Shown here piece by piece: positions 1-4,971 of a DNA stretch of 5,070 nucleotides. The notes under the pieces were generated by a model that ran no database searches, was not told the DNA's origin, and was given only the letters and a program-made list of their open reading frames with translations. The stretch comes from Syntrophobacterales bacterium (GTDB lineage: Bacteria > Desulfobacterota > Desulfobaccia > Desulfobaccales > 0-14-0-80-60-11). The stretch is taken from positions 1 through 5,070 of the forward strand of contig JAGVPN010000455.1 of the NCBI GenBank assembly GCA_020052215.1, read 5' to 3'. The position numbers and the translations under genes were made by a program. The stretch's first letter is position 1. The number at the start of each line of letters is the position of its first letter.

Positions 1-148
1 GGATTTTATCCGGATGAAGCTCGACACCGCCTATATCGATGACCACCCCCAACTCATGGATTACCGGGAGCAGGAGCGGGAGGTGGAGAAACTGGCCCGC
101 CTCATCGCCGAAATCAATGCCCATGAAAAGAATCCCTATTCGCAGTGA
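1..148 (+). CDS. C-terminal end of a probable biotin carboxylase subunit (5' end outside the window)
   Basis: Reading from base 2 gives 48 codons ending in TGA at 146-148. The visible protein begins DFIRMKLDTAYIDDHPQL and continues as a charged helix rich in Glu, Arg and Leu, ending NPYSQ. The Phe-x5-Asp-Thr-x-Tyr/Phe-Ile-x-x-His-Pro-x-Leu pattern resembles the extreme C-terminus of ATP-grasp biotin carboxylases (AccC/PycA/PccA type), where a DTGFI-EHPEL-like stretch closes the domain. Those enzymes carboxylate biotin on a carrier protein using ATP and bicarbonate. The next gene on the same strand is a carboxyltransferase of the pyruvate carboxylase family, which fits a split two-gene carboxylase, but all catalytic parts of this protein lie outside the window. 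The reading frame is well supported. The family call is inferred from a short tail and from context, and another protein with a similar helical end is possible. Confidence 0.5.
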   Translation, partial: DFIRMKLDTAYIDDHPQLMDYREQEREVEKLARLIAEINAHEKNPYSQ

Positions 149-220
149 GGCCCCGGACCAGGCCCGGGCCGGGGTTGACCCAGCCGCACGCCACGTTTTA
201 TTTTGTGAGAGGAAAGAACC
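149..220 (+). other. Short intergenic spacer with a GC-rich inverted repeat
   Basis: This 72-bp gap separates the carboxylase-like gene from the carboxyltransferase gene. It holds an imperfect GC-rich inverted repeat: CCCCGG at 151-156 pairs with CCGGGG at 169-174, and GGCCCGGGCC at 161-170 is itself a palindrome. No run of T follows the hairpin directly, so it is not a convincing intrinsic terminator. It could attenuate transcription, stabilise an mRNA end or have no role. I see no clear -35/-10 promoter pair here, so co-transcription of the two flanking genes is plausible. Confidence 0.35.
207..213 (+). promoter_or_regulatory. Ribosome binding site of the carboxyltransferase gene
   Basis: The purine-rich GAGAGGA lies 7 bases before the ATG at 221. 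It supports that start over the in-frame ATG at 245, which has no comparable site upstream. Confidence 0.7.
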
Positions 221-1882
221 ATGCAGGGACGAATTATCCGGGGAATGAGCCCCACCGAGATTCTGGGCCGGCTGCGGGAGTCCGAGGGGTACTACCTGTG
301 CAACAACGAGCGGGATGTGTCGCAATCGGACTTCAAAAACCGGCTCATGCCCATGACCACGGTGCGGGTGGCGCCCTACCGGGAGGCCGCCGGGTTCTTT
401 TCGGTGGAGGTGAGCGGTGGCGCTTCCGTCCACGTGGACCTGATGCGCAAACAGGTGAACCCCTTCGAACGGCTGCGCATCGCCCGGAAGGCCATGCCCC
501 GGACCCTGCTCCAGACCGTGTGCCGGGGCTCCAGCCTGTTCGGCTACCGCCATTATCCCGAAAACGTTATCCGGTTGACGGTGCGGGAGTTCGCCCGGTA
601 CGTGGATGTCTGGCGGGTCTACGATTTTCTCAATCACGTGCCCAACCTGGTCCCGGTGATGGAAGAGGTGCAGAAGGCGGCGCGGCTCCTCATGCCCAGC
701 ATCTGCTTCTCCACCGGGCCGGAGCACACCGACCGGTATTATGTGGACAAGGTCAAGGAGATTTTGGAGGTCACGGGTCCTGACGTCATCATTTCCATCA
801 AGAATTACGCCGGGCTGGGGACCCCCAGGCGCATCACCCAGTTGGTGGAGTCCATCTGTGCGGCTTTTCCGGGATTGGTGCTCCACTATCACGGCTGCAA
901 CACCGACGGCAACGACATCGGGCGCATGAGCGCCGCGGTCCTGGCCGGGGCGAAGATCGTGGACGTGGCGGACCACGGCTATGGGGCGATCTACGGGCAG
1001 GCCCCGGCCCTCACCCTGATCCAGGCCCTGGAAGACTACGGCAAGCAGGCCGTGGGGTTGGACATCCCCTCGCTCATCAAGTCCTCGGATCTGCTGCGCC
1101 AGGAGCGGAAGATTTATGAGCCTTTCGAAAGCCCCTTCCGGGGGCACGACCCCACCGTGGCGGCCTACAAGCTCACCGGCGGCGCGGTGGGCAGCGTCTT
1201 TGAGCAGGCGGACAAGGGGGGGTTTTTAGAGCGCCTGCCGGAAATCCTCACGGAAATGGCCCGGGTGCAGGCGGAGCTGGGAAACTGGTGGTCGGTGACC
1301 CCGGGGTCCCAAATCATCTGGACCACCGCGGTCAACAACGTCCTCCATGGGCGCTACGAGCGGCCGTCTCTGGACCTCAAGAACATCCTGCTGGGACGCT
1401 ACGGGCCCCTGCCGTTTTTTAGACCCGACGACTGGATCTGCGAAAAGGTGCTGGAATTTCAGCGCTACGACGGCAAGAAGTGGCCCCAGATCCTGGCAGG
1501 GGAGGGGGGGATGAAGAAGTCCGGGGACGCCGACCTAAACATGGAACGCCGGCGGCTGGAAGGCGAGTTGGACCGGCCGGCCTCCGATGAAGAGCTGGTG
1601 CTCTACCTCCAGTTCCCCTTCGATGCCCTGTCATTTTTCAAGTTTCAGGCCCGGTGCGGCAAGGCCTGGCTGCTGCCGCCGGAGGTCTGGTTCAGGCGCG
1701 GCGGCTTTAAAAACGGCGAGTGCCTCAGCTTCGCAGACGAATTCGGGGTGCCTCACCACATCGAGATGATCTCCACCCGCCGGGAAGGCGCCAACGTCAT
1801 CACCACCCTGATGGTGGACCACAGTTTTCAAACCTTCAGCGTCCAGGTGGAAGGCCCGAATAAAACTCAGGCCGCCGGCTGA
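221..1882 (+). CDS. PYC_OADA-family carboxyltransferase (pyruvate carboxylase subunit B / oxaloacetate decarboxylase alpha-like), no biotin domain
   Basis: The 553-residue product looks like the carboxyltransferase part of pyruvate carboxylase or oxaloacetate decarboxylase, a TIM-barrel enzyme that moves CO2 between biotin and a keto acid. Recognisable stretches are NNERDVSQS (28-36, cf. RDAHQS), NPFERLRIARKAMP (80-93), CRGSSLFGYRHYPEN (101-115, cf. RGANAVGY), VDVWRVYDFLN, SIKNYAGLGTP and LHYHGCNTDG (221-230). By alignment from memory to Rhizobium etli PC, metal ligand Asp is D32, catalytic Gln is Q35, substrate Arg is R102, the carbamylated Lys is K194 and the first metal His is H224. The second metal His is replaced by C226, and the Thr of PGGQFTN (T882 in R. 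etli) aligns with G324. Residues about 457-545 resemble the PT/conserved carboxylase C-terminal region, but no AMKM-type biotinyl-lysine domain follows, so a separate carrier protein is needed. The preceding gene may encode the biotin carboxylase partner. Family membership is firm; the substrate is uncertain because of the altered residues. Confidence 0.85.
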   Translation: MQGRIIRGMSPTEILGRLRESEGYYLCNNERDVSQSDFKNRLMPMTTVRVAPYREAAGFFSVEVSGGASVHVDLMRKQVNPFERLRIARKAMPRTLLQTVCRGSSLFGYRHYPENVIRLTVREFARYVDVWRVYDFLNHVPNLVPVMEEVQKAARLLMPSICFSTGPEHTDRYYVDKVKEILEVTGPDVIISIKNYAGLGTPRRITQLVESICAAFPGLVLHYHGCNTDGNDIGRMSAAVLAGAKIVDVADHGYGAIYGQAPALTLIQALEDYGKQAVGLDIPSLIKSSDLLRQERKIYEPFESPFRGHDPTVAAYKLTGGAVGSVFEQADKGGFLERLPEILTEMARVQAELGNWWSVTPGSQIIWTTAVNNVLHGRYERPSLDLKNILLGRYGPLPFFRPDDWICEKVLEFQRYDGKKWPQILAGEGGMKKSGDADLNMERRRLEGELDRPASDEELVLYLQFPFDALSFFKFQARCGKAWLLPPEVWFRRGGFKNGECLSFADEFGVPHHIEMISTRREGANVITTLMVDHSFQTFSVQVEGPNKTQAAG

Positions 1883-1913
1883 GGCCCCGGAGTCGCCCTG
1901 GCCCTCAGCCGGC
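1874..1913 (+). terminator. Strong hairpin spanning the carboxyltransferase stop codon, possible terminator
   Basis: GCCGGCTGAGG at 1874-1884 pairs perfectly over 11 bp with CCTCAGCCGGC at 1903-1913, leaving an 18-base loop. The TGA stop codon (1880-1882) lies inside the left arm. There is no T-run directly after the right arm, so this is not a classical intrinsic terminator. It may protect the mRNA 3' end, act in a Rho-assisted manner, or be a repeat unit. The structure is seen directly; the function is inferred. Confidence 0.4.
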
Positions 1914-1918
1914 CCGAT

Positions 1919-1940
1919 GGTGCGTAGGACGCACCCTACG
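1919..1940 (-). repeat. REP-like hairpin with adjacent GTAG (unit A)
   Basis: GGTGCGT at 1919-1925 and ACGCACC at 1929-1935 form a 7-bp perfect stem with a 3-base loop. Read on the minus strand, GTAG (complement of 1936-1939) lies immediately 5' of this hairpin. A GTAG tetranucleotide at the 5' foot of a short hairpin is the hallmark of REP sequences recognised by RAYT (TnpA_REP) transposases, and a RAYT remnant lies about 150 bp away. An alternative pairing of CGTAGG (1923-1928) with CCTACG (1935-1940) is also possible. The stem sequence differs from the two REP copies that flank the RAYT fragment. Confidence 0.6.
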
Positions 1941-1950
1941 GAAGACTTTT

Positions 1951-2012
1951 TGGACAGATAACTTGCACCGAGTAATTTTTGCAATATGATTATTTTGTAA
2001 ACTTACTGTCCA
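1951..2012. repeat. 62-bp AT-rich segment with short inverted ends
   Basis: TGGACAG at 1951-1957 is repeated inverted as CTGTCCA at 2006-2012, and similarity continues inward imperfectly (ATAACTT on one side, AAACTTA on the other). The interior is AT-rich, unlike the GC-rich genes on either side. It could be the remnant of a small transposon-like unit or merely a weak palindrome. I see no coding potential and no convincing target-site duplication. Confidence 0.3.
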
Positions 2013-2032
2013 TATTATTTATGCCATAGCCA

Positions 2033-2063
2033 TAGGGCGGGAAAGCGAAGCGCATCCCGCCTT
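2033..2063 (+). repeat. REP-like element, left copy (unit B)
   Basis: GGCGGGA at 2036-2042 pairs with TCCCGCC at 2055-2061 around a 12-base loop. The tetranucleotide just before the stem is ATAG, one base off the canonical GTAG. The 31-base unit 2033-2063 is the inverted copy of 2338-2368 with a single mismatch in the loop. The two copies point towards each other and bracket a RAYT transposase fragment, as in bipartite REP (BIME) arrangements. Confidence 0.75.
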
Positions 2064-2087
2064 CAGCCATTCGGTTAAACTAAAATC

Positions 2088-2330
2088 TTGCCCCAATACC
2101 GGCGCGCCTTTGTTCCGGAAGGCACGTTCTTGCTTGCGGTCACGCTTCTGGAACGCCGCCGGAAACTCTTGACCGACCCCATTGACAATCTGCGGGCGTC
2201 GTGCATGGCGGCCCGCCAACGCCGACCGTTCACCGTCGAGGCCATGGTCATTTGGCCCAATCACCTGCATTGCCTCTGGTCGCGGCCTTCCGGGGAGGCG
2301 GATTTCTCAAGGCGATGGCAGGATATCAAA
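2088..2330 (+). pseudogene. Truncated REP-associated tyrosine transposase (RAYT, IS200/IS605-like Y1 transposase) remnant
   Basis: From a TTG at 2088 the frame reads MPQYRRAFVPEGTF and continues through TLLERRRKLL, RRPFTVEAMVIWPNHLHCLW and GEADFSRRWQDIK, which is the characteristic N-terminal half of RAYT proteins. These HUH-superfamily transposases nick DNA at REP sequences using a His-hydrophobic-His metal site and a catalytic Tyr. The HUH pair is visible as H59-L60-H61. After about residue 81 the similarity stops exactly where the right REP copy begins, so roughly the C-terminal half, including the catalytic Tyr region, is gone. The usual ATG appears to be TTG and no good ribosome binding site precedes it, so expression is unlikely. 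The frame stays open to 2570, but that tail reads through REP and repeat DNA and then antisense into the neighbouring gene, and is not real protein. I call it a non-functional relic. Confidence 0.8.
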
Positions 2331-2337
2331 GCTGCAA

Positions 2338-2370
2338 AAGGCGGGATGCGCTTTGCTTTCCCGCCCTACG
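2338..2370 (-). repeat. REP-like element, right copy with GTAG (unit C)
   Basis: GGCGGGA at 2340-2346 and TCCCGCC at 2359-2365 form a 7-bp perfect stem with a 12-base loop. On the minus strand the stem is preceded immediately by GTAG (complement of 2366-2369), matching the REP guide tetranucleotide. Bases 2338-2368 match the reverse complement of 2033-2063 in 30 of 31 positions. This copy abuts the point where the RAYT reading frame loses similarity, so it probably marks the truncation point or an insertion. Confidence 0.75.
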
Positions 2371-2388
2371 GCCCTTGCCAGATAAAGT

Positions 2389-2414
2389 GGTTCCCAAGCA
2401 GGAGCTTGGGAACC
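2389..2414. repeat. Perfect 11-bp hairpin, REP-like or terminator
   Basis: GGTTCCCAAGC at 2389-2399 pairs with GCTTGGGAACC at 2404-2414 around the 4-base loop AGGA. On the + strand a T-rich run (TTATTTTTTA, 2427-2437) follows at a distance of 12 bases, which is too far for a textbook intrinsic terminator. On the - strand it lies about 70 bases past the stop of the HdrA-like gene. Its sequence is unrelated to the other REP units here and it lacks an adjacent GTAG. It may be a repeat of another family, a convergent-operon terminator, or both. Confidence 0.55.
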
Positions 2415-2437
2415 AGGATTCTATTGATTATTTTTTA

Positions 2438-2465
2438 CCAAAAACGAAAAACCAAAAACGAAAAA
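2438..2465. repeat. Two perfect tandem copies of a 14-bp A-rich unit
   Basis: CCAAAAACGAAAAA occurs at 2438-2451 and again at 2452-2465, followed by a degenerate CCCCAAAACG at 2466-2475. On the minus strand this is a series of T5 runs shortly after the HdrA-like gene's stop codon. It could produce U-rich RNA that aids transcript ending, although no stable stem precedes it on that strand, or it may be a slippage-generated tandem repeat. Confidence 0.6.
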
Positions 2466-2484
2466 CCCCAAAACGCCCCCGGGA

Positions 2485-4959
2485 TTATTGCGGGCCGGAT
2501 GGCAGGCCGTAAAACCGGGCTCGGTTCACAAAGGAGATGGCGATCAGCCCCTCGTAGCCCATGTCCTTGAGATACTCATGGGCCTGGGCCTCGTCCACCC
2601 CCAGGGCCTGGGTGATGTCGTTAAGCTGCAACAATTTGCCTTGCTGCCGCATCAGGTTTTTGACCCGGGCCCGGAAGAATTCCTCGGTGAGGATTTCCGT
2701 CAGGGTGTGGTCATAGGCCGCGGGGTTGGGCATGTGACTGGGGTAGGCGGTTTCCCAGGGTCGCCGCAGACTGACCCCCAGGACCCAGCGCACCCGGGAG
2801 ACCTGGAGGGCGTCATACAGGGCCTGGAGCCGGCTCTGAATTTCGGCCTCCCGGTGAATGGGGCCCAGGGTCGCCATGGTTTTCATGAAGCTTTCCACCG
2901 TGGTCACGAACCGGTCCGGCTGGGTAATGTCGCTGTGGGCCAGGGCGATGCGCTCCCTTTGCAAGCCGCAGAGGGACAAGAGCTTTTTCAGGACCCACAC
3001 CCGGCTCCAGGTGTGGTCAATGCCGTAGCTGTGGTGACATTCTTCGGGGTTGCAGCCGATGAGCAGCAGCCCGTTGGCCCCTTCCAGAAAGGCGCGCCCC
3101 ATGACCACCGGGTCGATCTGTCCCAGGCAGCGCACCGGCAGGAGGTAAAACCGCCGGTTGTAACTCAAGCCTCGCAGCCCCGCCTGGTCTGCGGCGGCGG
3201 CGCCGCTCCACTGGCAGCCGAACCCCATGACCTCATCAGCGGCCAGGCTGCGGGCCAGGGCGGCCACCCGGGCCTCGTGCTGGGCCCTGGTGCAATTGGC
3301 GAGGGTGAGGGCCATTTCCGGGCAGGAGGCGGCGCAGGTGCCTTCACCCGTGCAGAGCATGGGGTCCACCATCCGGGGGACATTGTGGCCCAGACCTTCC
3401 ACCGGGCCGCTCACCGGCTGGATGGCCAGGCAGTCGCAGACCTCCCGGCAGAGGGTGCAGACCGTGCACTTGCTCTGGTCCACGGTGGAAATAACCTGGG
3501 GGGCATACAGTTCCCCGGCCTGGGCGAGTTTGACCAGGGCCGCGGTTTTCTTGGCCACCCGGCGCCCCTGGCTCAAGGCGCCGCGCAGGTCGCAGGGCTG
3601 GCAGGCGGACCCCACCATCAGTTTCTCCCCCAGGACCACCTGGTCCGGGCGGACCATCTGGGGCGAGCGTTCCAGGAAGGCTTCTTCCTTGACTTCCAAG
3701 CCCAGGATTTTGGCGGTCGTCAAGGCCTCGGCCCCGGGAGTGCGGCGGGGGGAGAGCACCAGGAGATCCCAGGCCAGATCCTGCTCAGTCCGGTCGGTGG
3801 CCCGGTTGTAGGAGATATAGTCATTTTTGACCAGGGGACGGACATGGCCATCGTAGGGGATCAAGGCAAGGCCCAGTTCCCGGGCCCGGGCCCGATCGAA
3901 GGTTCCCAAAGGAATGGGCATGGTGCTGTCATAGAGGATGGCCACCTGGGTCTCGGGGAAGTGTGTCCGCAGGTGGGTGGCCATAGTCCAGGCGCTTTTC
4001 ATGGAAAGCGGCGCCGCAAATGGCTGGCCGGCATCCAGATCGTCGATCCAGAAAATCACCCGGCCCTTCAGGGGACCACCCTGCCGGATGAGATCGTTCA
4101 CCTCGATCTGGCAAACGACCCGAGCCCCATCATGGCCGAGTTCCGGGAGTTGATGGGTGATTTCCCAATCCAGGGCGGCGATGATGGCCCCGGCTTTGAA
4201 ATCCACCCGGTCCTGGCCATCCGTAGAGGCGAAGGTCACGGTGTAGTCCCCGAACCGGCCGGAGACCTGCTGCAAAGCCCCCACCCGGGTCTGGTTGACC
4301 CGGGGGCTGGCCTCCACTTCGCGGATGAGGCGGTCCAGGCGGTCGTAGGAGTGGTATTCGCCCAGGTAGAGTTGCCGGGCGCGCTGCATTTCCTCCGCCG
4401 GGTCGTAGGTGAGGGGAAGGAGGGTTTCCACTCCCTGTTCCGCCAGTTCCTGGGCCGCGCCGTAGGCGGCGACGCCCCCGCCCAGGACCATGACCGGCCC
4501 CTGATACTTTATCTGGATTCGGGGAGCCGGCTTGAGGGTCTCGAGCCAGGCCTGGGAGGCCCGGATGAGCTTGGCCCCCTTTTGGGCCAGCTCGGCGGGC
4601 TCGCCGCTGTGGACCCGGGCCACGTGGTCCCGGAGGTTGACCATGTCGATCTGGGTTTCCGCCAGCCCCAGGGCTTCCAGGGCTTGTTCGAATTTTTTGT
4701 GGAGAATGCGGCTTTCGCAGCCGGCCACGATGAGCCGGTTGAGCCCTTTGGCGGCCACCACCTCCTTGATCCGTTCCAACCCGGGGCGGAGACACGAAAA
4801 CGGCAGGGTTTCCACATGGGCCACGCCGGGCGACTCATCCAGCAGTTGGGCCACGACGGCCTGGTCAACCTTCGGGACAATGCGGGTCCCGCACTCACAG
4901 AGGAAGACCCCCAAACGGGGCGAAGGCAGGCTTGGTTTAACGGCTTGCGGTTGGCTCAT
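2485..4959 (-). CDS. HdrA-like flavin/iron-sulfur protein fused to an MvhD (FlpD) domain
   Basis: This 824-residue cytoplasmic-type protein has no signal peptide or membrane segment. Residues about 15-135 match the HdrA N-terminal domain, with Cys 21, 23, 56 and 81 placed as in HdrA (CECG, SCLRPG, VAGCESR, VNLRDHVARVH). Residues about 154-485 are an FAD/NAD-type disulfide oxidoreductase fold with GGGVAAYGAA (160-169) and a closing motif GSACQPCDLRGALSQG. Two ferredoxin motifs follow: Cys 498, 501, 504 and 508, then C536, E539, C542 and C546, where Glu replaces the expected second Cys. Residues about 575-700 are an MvhD/FlpD domain (VRCLGQIDP, GCNPEECHHSYG, LGP) with Cys 582, 611, 636 and 641; the Cys expected in C-x-W-C is S585. 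The last 120 residues are an extra tail with a possible helix-turn-helix. HdrA-MvhD proteins pass electrons between a hydrogenase or dehydrogenase and heterodisulfide reductase-type partners. It lies 12 bp after a ferredoxin-domain gene. The partner and the ability to bifurcate electrons are unknown. Confidence 0.85.
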   Translation of the reverse strand: MSQPQAVKPSLPSPRLGVFLCECGTRIVPKVDQAVVAQLLDESPGVAHVETLPFSCLRPGLERIKEVVAAKGLNRLIVAGCESRILHKKFEQALEALGLAETQIDMVNLRDHVARVHSGEPAELAQKGAKLIRASQAWLETLKPAPRIQIKYQGPVMVLGGGVAAYGAAQELAEQGVETLLPLTYDPAEEMQRARQLYLGEYHSYDRLDRLIREVEASPRVNQTRVGALQQVSGRFGDYTVTFASTDGQDRVDFKAGAIIAALDWEITHQLPELGHDGARVVCQIEVNDLIRQGGPLKGRVIFWIDDLDAGQPFAAPLSMKSAWTMATHLRTHFPETQVAILYDSTMPIPLGTFDRARARELGLALIPYDGHVRPLVKNDYISYNRATDRTEQDLAWDLLVLSPRRTPGAEALTTAKILGLEVKEEAFLERSPQMVRPDQVVLGEKLMVGSACQPCDLRGALSQGRRVAKKTAALVKLAQAGELYAPQVISTVDQSKCTVCTLCREVCDCLAIQPVSGPVEGLGHNVPRMVDPMLCTGEGTCAASCPEMALTLANCTRAQHEARVAALARSLAADEVMGFGCQWSGAAAADQAGLRGLSYNRRFYLLPVRCLGQIDPVVMGRAFLEGANGLLLIGCNPEECHHSYGIDHTWSRVWVLKKLLSLCGLQRERIALAHSDITQPDRFVTTVESFMKTMATLGPIHREAEIQSRLQALYDALQVSRVRWVLGVSLRRPWETAYPSHMPNPAAYDHTLTEILTEEFFRARVKNLMRQQGKLLQLNDITQALGVDEAQAHEYLKDMGYEGLIAISFVNRARFYGLPSGPQ

Positions 4960-4962
4960 AAG

Positions 4963-4970
4963 TCACCTCC
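4963..4970 (-). promoter_or_regulatory. Very strong Shine-Dalgarno site for the HdrA-like gene
   Basis: On the minus strand GGAGGTGA, a full 8-base complement of the 16S rRNA 3' end, precedes the ATG at 4959-4957; three bases (CTT) separate it from the ATG. It lies within the 12-bp gap after the upstream stop codon. It fixes the start at MSQPQ and points to efficient translation in an operon. Confidence 0.85.
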
Positions 4971-4971
4971 C

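Noticed and set aside
151..174. GC-rich inverted repeat as an intrinsic terminator between the first two genes
   Set aside because: The stem is short with a long loop, and is followed by TTGACCC rather than a T-run. Listed only as a spacer feature.
245..247. Alternative in-frame ATG start for the carboxyltransferase
   Set aside because: It lacks a Shine-Dalgarno sequence, whereas the ATG at 221 has GAGAGGA at good spacing.
145..783. Open frame of 212 codons on the + strand overlapping the carboxyltransferase start
   Set aside because: It is a Pro/Gly/Arg/Ala-rich shadow of the real frame; the carboxyltransferase frame carries clear family motifs and a ribosome binding site.
2438..2475. Possible CRISPR-like repeat
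   Set aside because: The 14-bp units are directly adjacent with no spacers and are low-complexity A-rich DNA.
2331..2570. The RAYT frame stays open to 2570, giving an apparent 160-residue protein
   Set aside because: Past about residue 81 the frame runs through the REP copy, the 11-bp hairpin and the A-rich repeat, then antisense into the 3' end of the HdrA-like gene. The translated tail (poly-Lys/Asn, low complexity) has no transposase features.
3227..3811. Open frame of 194 codons on the + strand
   Set aside because: It lies fully antisense to the ferredoxin and flavin region of the HdrA-like gene, has no family resemblance, and is explained by GC-rich codon bias leaving the opposite strand open.
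4130..4795. Open frame of 221 codons on the - strand in another frame of the HdrA-like gene
   Set aside because: It is rich in Pro, Gly and Arg, as expected of an off-frame reading of GC-rich coding DNA, and overlaps a well-supported gene.
2485..4959. Identity as QmoB, which also joins HdrA-like and MvhD-like parts
   Set aside because: The N-terminus reads GVFLCECG, as in HdrA, rather than the ICTGCGI-type start I recall for QmoB, and no QmoA or QmoC is visible. This is not excluded, but the broader HdrA-MvhD call is safer.
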